Source: Candidatus Atribacteria bacterium
Lineage (GTDB): Bacteria; Atribacterota; Phoenicimicrobiia; Phoenicimicrobiales; Stramentimicrobiaceae
DNA length: 64,000 nt
Direction of reading: 5' to 3'
Assembly (NCBI GenBank): GCA_018402425.1
Contig: JAGYIZ010000001.1
Location: 1-64,000 of the forward strand
Below, piece after piece: positions 26,563-34,303 of this stretch (the stretch's first letter is position 1; every line of letters begins with the position of its first letter). Made by a program: the position numbers and the translations under genes. The notes beneath the pieces were generated by a model. The model did not search any database. It was not told the origin of the DNA and was given only the letters and a program-made list of their open reading frames with translations.

Positions 26563-28425
26563 AAAAATAATTGCAAATATAGTTCTTTTTACTGCCGATT
26601 TCTTTGATTAAAACAGCAATAGTTGCCACACAAGGCACATAAAAAAGAACAAAGATGGTGAAAGTCATAATCTGAGTACCACTCATCACAGTACTGATAT
26701 CAGTTGCTCCCAATGCCTGAACCAGCATAACCATAGACAATTCTTTTCTGAGCACTCCAAAGATTAATGTTACACCTACTGCTACCGGTAATCCTAACAA
26801 TAAAGTAACCGGTGATATTAGTTGATTAATAAATCCTTCAAAATTCCAGTGTTTTAATAAACTTAAAACAACGCTACCAATAATTAGCAAAGGCCAGGCA
26901 ATTACAATAAATTCTTTCATTCTTAGCCATACCTTGGATAATAATATCTTTATTGAAGGTACATGATATGCAGGTATTTCCAGAATCATTCCAGGAGTAA
27001 TTTCCGGCATAATATTAGAAAGAATTTTCCCGGCTATAGCTACTACAACAATATTAAAGATAAAGACAAAAATTGCAGCTTTCGGTCCAAGATAAAAGGC
27101 AACTAAGCCAAAAATAATAGTTATTCGAGCAGCGCAGGGAATCATGGTAGTCAGCACAGAAGTAATAAAACGGTCTCTCTCTGATTCCAAAATTCTAGTA
27201 GCCATCACGGCCGGAACTGTACATCCATAGCCTAAGATAAGAGGAATTATTGCCTTTCCATGAAGACCAATCCGGTGAAGAAAGGTATCCATCAGATAAG
27301 CAACCCTGGGTAAATATCCGGTATCTTCCAAAAATGCCAGTCCCAATAAAAATGGGAAAAGGAAAGGAAGAACAATAGCAATACCTCCGGCCAGTCCTTG
27401 AACAATACCACTAACAATATGGTACAGCAAAGAATCAGCACCTAGGGTTTCTTCCGCATAGGGCAAAAACTTATAAAAGAAATCCAGCAATGGCTCTTCA
27501 AATAATGCTCCAACATAAAAAACGAAATTAAAAAATAGATACATAATAACTACTAAAAAGATATAGCCGAAAACAGGATGCATTAAAACACTATCCAGAT
27601 AATTTCTAATTTCTTTTTTGGGCTTAGAAAGTTTAACCACTGACTCATAAAGCTGCATGGACAGATGATGACGTTCAGAGGAAATTACCTCATCTGAACT
27701 CCTATCGCGGCATTTTTCTAACTGAAGCTGATAACCTTGTACAGCCTTGATAAATTCCATATCTTTTTTCTTAATCTCATCAATAAAATGCTGGTCATTT
27801 TCCAATAATTTTGTCGCTAAAAAACGATGGGTAACATTGAGCTTTTTACTATATTTTTTTTCCTTTATATGCTCGATTAGATCTTGAATGACCTGTTCTA
27901 CATCTTTGCTAAAAGTTAGGAATTCACTTTTTACCGGCTTATGACCCATCTTAAAGGTAGTCTCAAATAATTGATTGAGTCCCCAGCCTTTATGTGCTAT
28001 GGTAGTTACAACCGGAACACCTAATAAGCGTGACAACTTATCGATATTAATAATAATTCCTTTTGCCTCAGCTTCATCAATCATATTAAGGCAAATCACC
28101 GTGGGTAAATTTAGTTCCAATAGTTGTAATGTCAATTCCAAACCCCTGCCCAACAGTGAGCATCAATAGCATTAATAACTTCATCAATTCTTCTCTGAGT
28201 AAAATATTTTCGAGGGCTTCCAATTCCAGCCAGATCAAAAGAGGTCATTGAATAACTTCCTGGCAGATCAACTATTTCACTGGTCATGCCTTGAAAAGTC
28301 ATTTTACTGAGACTGTATTTAACTGTTTTACCCGGGAAATTTGAGGTAATAGCCTTATATCCGGCTACATGATTAAAAATAGTGCTTTTACCGCAATTAG
28401 GCTGTCCTACCAAAGCAATTCTCAT
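26561..28425 (-). pseudogene. feoB: Ferrous iron transporter FeoB, single frame break
   Basis: FeoB imports Fe2+. The N-terminal G domain has GQPNCGKST, NFPGKTV, DLPGSYS and (after the break) NMIDEA; the C-terminal part has Gate motifs (PFLFPFLLG, GYGCTVPA, RDRFITS) and about eight membrane segments. The frame shifts between about 28159 and 28161, inside the stretch encoding INAIDA before the region GRGLELTL: one base is missing (GAT GC_ TCA). Repairing it gives about 621 continuous residues. Translation of the two halves as separate proteins is unlikely. It may be a consensus error; all other motifs are intact. Confidence 0.85.
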
Positions 28426-28655
28426 GATTCTACCTCCACCAATACTTTAGTGGCAATCCCTCTCCCCAAAGCAACCTGATTTCCATGTATATTCACCAAA
28501 ACAGGACCTCTCATGAAACCGCTTTTTTGCAATAACATTACATCTCCGGGATGAATTCCTAAGCAACTTAATCTCTGTCTTATCCCTAGTCCACCCCTGA
28601 TTCTAGTAACTCTAACCTTACTACCTGCCTTTACATCTGTTAAACTAACTATCAT
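28422..28655 (-). CDS. feoA: FeoA-family iron transport accessory protein
   Basis: A 77-residue SH3-like protein with GLGIRQRLSCLGIHPGD near residue 22 and the ending IATKVLVE, characteristic of FeoA. It overlaps feoB by four bases and lies between fur and feoB in one operon. FeoA binds FeoB and supports iron transport. Confidence 0.92.
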   Translation of the reverse strand: MIVSLTDVKAGSKVRVTRIRGGLGIRQRLSCLGIHPGDVMLLQKSGFMRGPVLVNIHGNQVALGRGIATKVLVEVES

Positions 28656-28677
28656 CTTTAATGTAACCTCTTATTAT

Positions 28678-29148
28678 TCAATTTTTTTCCTTTTTCGAAT
28701 GGGTAACCTTTATATTTAATTTATCTTGACATTCTTTACAGTAACCTTTAATCCCCAAACGATGTTCGGTTGCTACAAATTGGTACTTATGACAAATCTC
28801 ATCCTGTAATTTTTCTACATCTTCATTATAGAACTCAATAATTTTTCCACAGTTGATACAAACCATATGATCATGACGCCGTTTATTGTAAATTTTCTCG
28901 TATAACACTTTTTCCCTACAGTGTAATGTTTCCATAATAAGACCACTATCAACTAATAATGGGATAGTCCGATATACTGTGGCCAGAGATACATCTGATT
29001 TTTGCTTTCTTAGTTGCTGATATATATCTTCTGCATCAAAATGCTTTTGAAGTTTTACGATTGCTTCAATAATTTCTTCCCTCTCTGGTGTGTATTTTAA
29101 ATCTCTTTCTTTTAAAAAATACTTAAATCTTTCTTTATAACTAAGCAA
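28678..29148 (-). CDS. fur: Ferric uptake regulator family protein
   Basis: A 156-residue Fur protein with a winged helix (KYTPEREEIIEAI, SLATVYRTIPLL), metal ligands in RRHDHMVCINCGK and a second Cys pair CKEC. I place the start at TTG 29148, seven bases after AGGAG. A TTG at 29184 lies inside the Fur box and predicted start point of transcription, so it is unlikely. It heads fur-feoA-feoB, which fits iron-dependent self-regulation of ferrous iron uptake. Confidence 0.88.
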   Translation of the reverse strand: MLSYKERFKYFLKERDLKYTPEREEIIEAIVKLQKHFDAEDIYQQLRKQKSDVSLATVYRTIPLLVDSGLIMETLHCREKVLYEKIYNKRRHDHMVCINCGKIIEFYNEDVEKLQDEICHKYQFVATEHRLGIKGYCKECQDKLNIKVTHSKKEKN

Positions 29149-29167
29149 ATCCTCACTCCTGATGTAA

Positions 29168-29184
29168 TTGAGTATCATTCTCAA
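29168..29184. promoter_or_regulatory. Fur box
   Basis: TTGAGTATCATTCTCAA (minus-strand reading TTGAGAATGATACTCAA) is a near-perfect 7-1-7 palindrome that matches the Fur/PerR-type TGATAATnATTATCA pattern in most positions. It overlaps the predicted transcription start of the fur-feoAB operon. Confidence 0.75.
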
Positions 29185-29188
29185 TAAT

Positions 29189-29216
29189 ATTTTATTACAT
29201 AATCACATTTTGTCAA
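29189..29216 (-). promoter_or_regulatory. Promoter of fur-feoAB
   Basis: Minus-strand TTGACA (29216-29211), a 16-bp spacer and TAAAAT (29194-29189); predicted start near 29182, within the Fur box. Confidence 0.65.
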
Positions 29217-29418
29217 GACAGAAAATTATAAAAATGTAAATATTTATTATTTTTGCAGAAATTTCTTTATAAAATCTCTTTAAAATGGATGGAGGGGGTT
29301 TGAATTAATGTTTGCCTGCCAATGAATAAAAATCTCTGTTATTTAGTATCTGATTTAGAATATCCAAATCATCTTTACTTTTTTTACCAGTGTACAAATC
29401 TTATTTCTCATGCCTTAT
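29217..29418. other. Gap between fur and the DUF89 pseudogene
   Basis: On the minus strand a 32-codon stretch ending at 29305 (ending SLAGKH) is open and has a codon pattern like coding DNA, but it lacks a good start and is not recognised. It may be the tail of another broken frame. Nothing else is seen. Confidence 0.3.
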
Positions 29419-30338
29419 TTATTCTTTACTTTCAGTAGCCTCAATAGGTAGTATCTTCTTTTTTTCCAAACTATTTTCCAGAACAAAATCGCCTATATTA
29501 CAGCAAGGTGCACAGCGTGACCGGACATTTGGCAATTAACAAAAAGAATAAAGGATTTGGTTCACCGGAAAGTGCTTCATAGTTTCCCTGTCCTTTGCTA
29601 ATTATCATTTCTGCCTCATCAAAAATACGTATAAATTCTGGAGACAATAGTCCAAAACAACTCCCGGGGAATCCGCACCACATGAAATAATATTAGCATA
29701 ATGATTAATGCCACAAAAAATTGCATCATCAACAAGCGCATCATTTAAGACTGGTTTCCCTTTCACCACATAAATAACATTTTTATGGTAATAAGTTACC
29801 AGATATTCTATTAGGATACGATCAAAGACTACTTCGCCAGAATTATCAGCAAGATAAAGAACTGAATCAACATCTAATAGGTGTTGACGGAAGAAAAGTA
29901 ATCAAAATGTTCTCCATCACTATTTACCTGTGAATCAAAGTCAATTCTTAGCATTTTATTAATTTTTTCACTAATACTATCAAAGCCTTCTATTCCAAAA
30001 TCAATGATATTGCCGATAATTGACAATCTAATGGCTGTTAAAAGCTTATTTTCTGCATCCTTCATTTTGATTTTCATTTCCGGGTACATCTTTAAGGCCA
30101 TTTTATTACTTTCTTCTTTAATTTCTCTGTAAGGATCTTTCTTACCGGTTACTTTGCTAATCATGGTATAAATTTTACTTCCCATCTCTGCTGGTGTTGT
30201 ATTCAAGGAAAAATGAGGGATTATCTCAGATAAGTTGTTTAATACCTCTCTTTGGACCTCCTCACTGGCACCAGATATTCTCGCAGCCTTGAGTGCCTGC
30301 TGATAAAAACAGGGAATACAGTCTAAATAACTTTTCAT
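29419..30338 (-). pseudogene. DUF89/ARMT1-family metal phosphatase, several frame breaks
   Basis: The N-terminal 154 residues are open (MKSYLDCIPCFYQQALKAAR, with the family's CxxC; then a helical domain). Conserved C-terminal segments follow in other frames: LYLADNSGEVVFD just after 29880, GPGSCFG-like SPGSCFGLLSPEF, ISKGQGNYEAL, and AKCPV before 29520, then GDFVLENS. At least three indels are needed to join them (near 29878, 29690 and 29519). Intact members (COG1578) are metal-dependent damage-control phosphatases that hydrolyse sugar or cofactor phosphates. A real pseudogene or poor consensus are both possible. Confidence 0.75.
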
Positions 30339-30379
30339 TTTTTGCTCCTCACCTAAACATTATATTATTAACACTCATC

Positions 30380-30577
30380 CTATAATCGTTTATCAATTGT
30401 TCCATCTGGCATCATATTATCTGGATGGTATTGACCTCTTTCCTGCATCTTTCTTCTAAGACAACACCAATATTCTGATTTGCAGTATTGTTCCACCCAC
30501 TTTTTATCAATTAAATTTTGCTCTGTATAGCGCCTTATTAGACGAAGCAAACCAATGGCAGGTTTCCTGTTATTCAT
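30380..30577 (-). CDS. Small conserved-looking protein, unrecognised
   Basis: A 65-residue frame with two features that look conserved: SEYWCCLRRKMQ with adjacent Cys, and the C-terminal HPDNMMPDGT. It lies between the DUF89 gene and the Mrp-type gene, which share low-oxygen or metal themes, and ends 41 bases before the start of the DUF89 gene. I do not recognise the family; a metal- or cluster-related role would be guesswork. Confidence 0.6.
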   Translation of the reverse strand: MNNRKPAIGLLRLIRRYTEQNLIDKKWVEQYCKSEYWCCLRRKMQERGQYHPDNMMPDGTIDKRL

Positions 30578-30617
30578 TAAAATTCACCTTCTTATAAGTA
30601 GATAAAAATATTTCTCT

Positions 30618-30659
30618 CTTAACTATAAAGAAAATTAGATAATTTTCTTTATAGTTAAG
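30618..30659. repeat. Perfect 42-base A+T-rich palindrome
   Basis: Two perfect 20-bp arms (30618-30637 and 30640-30659) flank a two-base centre, starting CTTAACTATAAAG and ending with the complement. It lies between the Mrp-type gene and the small protein gene. It could be an operator, or an RNA hairpin that ends or shields the transcript; no G+C-rich stem, so terminator function is doubtful. Confidence 0.7.
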
Positions 30660-30697
30660 AATAAGAGCCAGGTTTTTCTTTGCCTTATCTTATCTAA

Positions 30698-31569
30698 TCA
30701 TAGTTTAATCTGAGAAATAATGGATTGAATTATTTTCTCAAAAGCCTGACTTGTTTCACTTTCCTTATTGCTGCAAATAAAAGGTTGACCCTCATCTGCA
30801 GACTTAACCATTTGTACATCGATGGGTATTGCGCCCAGAAATGGTACCTTAAAATCACTTGCTGCTTTCTTCCCTCCCCCAGTCATAAATAAATCAATCT
30901 TTTCTCCGCAATTAGGACAACGAAACCCGCTCATATTCTCAATAATTCCCAAAATAGGAATATTAATATCTCTTAAAAATTAATACATTTTCGTGAGTCA
31001 GATAAGCTTAATCTCCTGAGGCGTAGTTACTATAACACCACCGTCTAACTCGGGTATAAGTTGACAAACAGATAGCGGCTCATCTCCGGTACCGGGAGGA
31101 GAATCGATAATCAAAAAATCGAGGTCACCCCAACTGACTTCAGCTAAAAACTGTTTGATTGCTATTCCTTTTAAAGGTCCTCTCCAAACCGGCAGATGTC
31201 GGGCGATTCTATCAATGAAGCCATAGAAACAGCTGACAGATTTTCTCTAACCTGTATTGGTTTAATCTGTCCGTTACTGTAAGTTAATTTTTCTCCTTCA
31301 AATCCTAACATCTTGGCTACAGAAGGTCCGTGTAAGTCGGCATCCAGCAAGCCAACCCGGTATCCTTTCTCGGCTAAAGCACAGGACAAATTTACGGAAA
31401 CCGAACTTTTCCCGACACCTCCCTTATTTGACAAAACTAAGATTTTATGTTTAATATTTGCCATATTCTGCTTTAATTTTTCGGCCATTTCCTTGTTACT
31501 CTGTTCTCTTTTCTTTCTCATTTCTTCTTGGGCTCTTTGCTGTGCTGCTTTAGTATTTACATTATCCAA
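30698..31569 (-). pseudogene. Mrp/NBP35-type P-loop iron-sulfur carrier, two frame breaks
   Basis: Segments of one Mrp-family ATPase: an N-terminal charged helix, P-loop LSNKGGVGKSSVSVNLS with the deviant Walker A, DLHGPSVAKMLG, then (other frames) [22 protein letters not shown], and the C-terminal NMSGFRCPNCGEKIDLF with the cluster-binding CxxC. The joins need indels near 31185 and near 31000. I place the start at TTG 31569 with AGAGGAAG upstream; a longer frame to 31635 lacks a ribosome site. Intact relatives load Fe-S clusters onto apoproteins. The motifs are well kept, so a consensus error is plausible. Confidence 0.8.
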
Positions 31570-31644
31570 TATTTTACTTCCTCTTCTTTCCTCGTCTTGA
31601 AATATAAACATAGAATAAAATAAATCTGCTAACACTTAAATTGT

Positions 31645-32691
31645 TTACATATAATCGATACTAATTTGAGAAAGCCCGGAATCGACATTAATATTTAGTT
31701 GGTATTCTGAGTCATTATAATTTTTTGAAATATATGTATTGTTTTTCTGTATTTGAAAGTCTTTATCCAGTTCTTTCATGCTTATTCCGGTGTCCAAACG
31801 AAGGATAACTCCTACGTTAGCTGGAATGGTTATATCAATTTTAGATACCCCGGAATTAATATTGATATCGCTATTATATTGCGGAGCAATAATTTTGATA
31901 TCAGATGCCCCGCTTTTAATGGTAAATTGCTCTACTTTAAATTTGGATAAATCATAATCTATAGTTGTAGCGCCTGTTTCAAGAAAAATATTATAAATTA
32001 TTTCTTTGTTAAGTTTTAAGTCGATATGATTTTTAGGGTTGCGAAATTGTTTATCGGGTTCTGATAGAAAATTGTGGTATATGTGAATATTAGCTTCGTG
32101 GTCTGAAATTGAATAATCTTCGATTGGTTCAAATTGCGGGTAGCGGTAGCTTACCTGACATTGGTAAACCAGAGGAGTAGGGAATTCAAGGTTAAAAGCT
32201 CCGATATCATAACTCAAGTGGAGATTGACTTTCTCTACACTGGGCACCATTTCTGTGTCTTCTCCAACAGCTTCTTCTTCATCGACATAGGAGGGTTCTT
32301 CGTCTGTTGATTCAGTAGCAGATTCTGTTGTAATTTCTTCCATAGCAGCGTCTTCTTCAGGCTCCTGTTCAACTTCCTTGATTACAGAGACCAGTTCAAC
32401 CTCCCTTTGAAATGTTTCAACTTCAGTAACTATCCTGCCTTCCAAGTGAAGGTCAACACCCATATAACCGGCACTAACCCCGATGATAATTCCTGCCACT
32501 ATAACCAGCGGAGCAAGCCAGGAAAGTCTTCTTCTAAAGATTAAGCTAATTCCGAGACTGACCAGGAGTAATGGCCAAAGTCTAAAGATGTTATACCAGA
32601 CAGACCATTCCAGTATATTAAGATTGTTTAATAAAAGAATAACACCGATAAGAATAATTGCTAAACCTTTAAGAAATTGTGTTCCATTCAT
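31645..32691 (-). CDS. LiaF-like membrane protein with toastrack (DUF4097-like) domain
   Basis: A 348-residue protein with three or four N-terminal helices (LAIILIGVILLLNNL, NIFRLWPLLLVSLGISLIFRR, LAPLVIVAGIII), resembling the LiaF/LiaI TM domain. Next is an acidic Glu/Thr/Ser linker (about residues 107-150), then a beta-solenoid-like C-terminal region with repeated LxLxTGxxxIDxD and IKSGASDIKI patterns as in toastrack/DUF4097 domains. LiaF-type proteins sense or relay envelope stress; no two-component system is adjacent. Function is inferred. Confidence 0.75.
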   Translation of the reverse strand: MNGTQFLKGLAIILIGVILLLNNLNILEWSVWYNIFRLWPLLLVSLGISLIFRRRLSWLAPLVIVAGIIIGVSAGYMGVDLHLEGRIVTEVETFQREVELVSVIKEVEQEPEEDAAMEEITTESATESTDEEPSYVDEEEAVGEDTEMVPSVEKVNLHLSYDIGAFNLEFPTPLVYQCQVSYRYPQFEPIEDYSISDHEANIHIYHNFLSEPDKQFRNPKNHIDLKLNKEIIYNIFLETGATTIDYDLSKFKVEQFTIKSGASDIKIIAPQYNSDININSGVSKIDITIPANVGVILRLDTGISMKELDKDFQIQKNNTYISKNYNDSEYQLNINVDSGLSQISIDYM

Positions 32692-32771
32692 TTTTAGATC
32701 TCCTCTCTAAATTTGTTAAGGGGATTTATATTAAAATAATCAGTTAATTAACAAAAGCATTAAATTGTTTT

Positions 32772-33893
32772 TTATTTTTTAGTTATTTTTGACCAACTGT
32801 TAGCGATTAGCAAGTCAATTAATCTTTGTCTATCGGATAGATAATCAGGGTTGAGTGATAATGCAGTTTCTGCTTCTCTTAGTGCATTTTCATAATCCTG
32901 ATTTCGATAATAAGTCAGGCCTTTCTTATAATGAGCTTGAGCTAAAATATCCTGAGCATTTGCCATATTGCTGGCTAGTTCATAGTGTTTAAAGGCTTCT
33001 GGAAGGTTGCCTTCATGATAATATATATCACCTATTTCAATAAAAGCTTCCGCGAAGGTATCAAAGTTAAAGTTATGGTCTCCCAGAGGATATATTTTCT
33101 GGGCTAATTTTTTTTCAATGATTGCACGATCGTACTGATGATTTTTTAGGTCAATTTCTCCTTGATAGAAATAGGCCAGGGCAATTGACCTTTTATCATC
33201 TTCAAATTGTGTTGCTTTTTGATAAGCTTGTTGGGCTTTTTCTAATTCATTGTTATTACGATAATAGTTACCTAAGTGCAGATAGCAATAAGCATCAACT
33301 TGATAAGCAATAAGTTTTTCCATAATCCGAGGACGAGGTTGAGAATACCCCATTTCAACGAATCTTTCATTAGCCTTAATTAGTTGGTGGTCATCAAGGT
33401 AAAGCTGTCCTAATTCAGCATTTAATTGTTGGTGATTAGGAATCAGTTCAACTACTTTTTCGTATTGTTCAATAGCTTTTTCCAATTCTCTCTGTTCTTT
33501 ATATACCAAGCCTTTAATATAATAGGCATAGGCATTAGCAGTATCATTGGCAGTCAGCTGATCTAAAATATTTAAGACCTGGCTATACTCTTCTGCCTTG
33601 AATAGAGCGTAACTTAGATTTACCAATGCCATGGTATTGGAGGAATCAATTTCTAATACTTTTCTATATTCTTCCTGGGCTGGTTGATACAGTTCCTGAT
33701 TCATAAAGAAATTTCCTACATTAATGTAGGTGTAGGCATCTGGTATGATAGTTTTTTCTTCTATAATGGACTGCAGAAGTTCTTCTAACTGGACATTGTT
33801 ATCTGTGTTTGCTAAAACAGAAAAACTTGATAGAAGAATGATAAAAAAGAGAAGACATACTGACATGATTCCTTTTGTTCCTGTGATTTTCAT
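32772..33893 (-). CDS. Exported TPR-repeat protein
   Basis: A 373-residue protein starting at ATG 33893, with AGGGGG nine bases upstream; a longer frame to 33974 would run into the dispersed repeat. It has a signal peptide (about residues 1-28, ending SVLA, then NTDNN) followed by about eight TPR-type repeats (VNLSYALFKAEEYSQVL, YYIKGLVYKEQRELEKAIEQY, ALREAETALSLNPDY). It is unrelated in detail to the TPR protein at 19966. Probably a protein-protein scaffold in the envelope; the partner is unknown. Confidence 0.85.
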   Translation of the reverse strand: MKITGTKGIMSVCLLFFIILLSSFSVLANTDNNVQLEELLQSIIEEKTIIPDAYTYINVGNFFMNQELYQPAQEEYRKVLEIDSSNTMALVNLSYALFKAEEYSQVLNILDQLTANDTANAYAYYIKGLVYKEQRELEKAIEQYEKVVELIPNHQQLNAELGQLYLDDHQLIKANERFVEMGYSQPRPRIMEKLIAYQVDAYCYLHLGNYYRNNNELEKAQQAYQKATQFEDDKRSIALAYFYQGEIDLKNHQYDRAIIEKKLAQKIYPLGDHNFNFDTFAEAFIEIGDIYYHEGNLPEAFKHYELASNMANAQDILAQAHYKKGLTYYRNQDYENALREAETALSLNPDYLSDRQRLIDLLIANSWSKITKK

Positions 33894-33953
33894 TACAAAT
33901 ATCCCCCTAAATATTTTTAAGATAAAAATAAAAATTTCTAAAAAACCAAATAA

Positions 33954-34211
33954 CAGTAAATATCGCACCCGCATAGCGGGTGGCTTTAAGAAGCCTCTAA
34001 AAGAGGCTTAAGTTTTTATTAGACAGTTTTTTCTCTGCTCTTTTCTCTTGATCTCTTGACTATCTTTTAAAAGAGCCCTTTCATACTATTTTTCGTCTAT
34101 TTAGGATTTAAGGTAAAAATATTTCAGTTAGTATAGCTTTATCTTTATGGTAAAACCATTTTATTTAACCATTACCACCTTCAAAGAAGGTGGTTTTTTA
34201 TGGTTAAATAA
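33954..34211 (+). repeat. Dispersed structured element, copy 3 (full length)
   Basis: A 258-base copy. Left end CAGTAAATATCGCACCC with the CCCGC/GCGGG hairpin, then a perfect AAGCCTC/GAGGCTT stem (loop TAAAA). Right end: TTATTTAACCAT (34161-34172) paired with 34200-34211, enclosing CCACCTTC/GAAGGTGG. The middle aligns with copy 1 (GGTAAAA, TCTTTATGGTAAAACCA). Relative to copy 1 the sequence has drifted while the end stems persist. It lies between the AOR 3' end and the TPR gene start. Confidence 0.75.
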
Positions 34212-34213
34212 AT

Positions 34214-34256
34214 AAAAAGAAAAGAAGGCAGTGATTACTTGCCTTCTTTTCTTTTT
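34214..34256. terminator. Terminator after the AOR gene
   Basis: A perfect 17-bp stem (34214-34230 with 34240-34256, loop of nine) with A tracts on one side and T tracts on the other, 48 bases past the AOR stop codon. It works on paper in both directions. Confidence 0.8.
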
Positions 34257-34303
34257 ATCCTAATTTGTAACAAAAATAATATAAACTCTATAAAATTAGA
34301 GAA

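Noticed and set aside
26561-28425. FeoB made as two separate proteins
   Set aside because: The split falls within the G domain between conserved motifs and a single base restores the frame, so two-protein expression is unlikely.
33954-34256. Treating the right end of copy 3 and the AOR terminator as a single terminator
   Set aside because: The 17-bp stem at 34214-34256 is separate; the region 34161-34211 also occurs at 7914-7960 without it.
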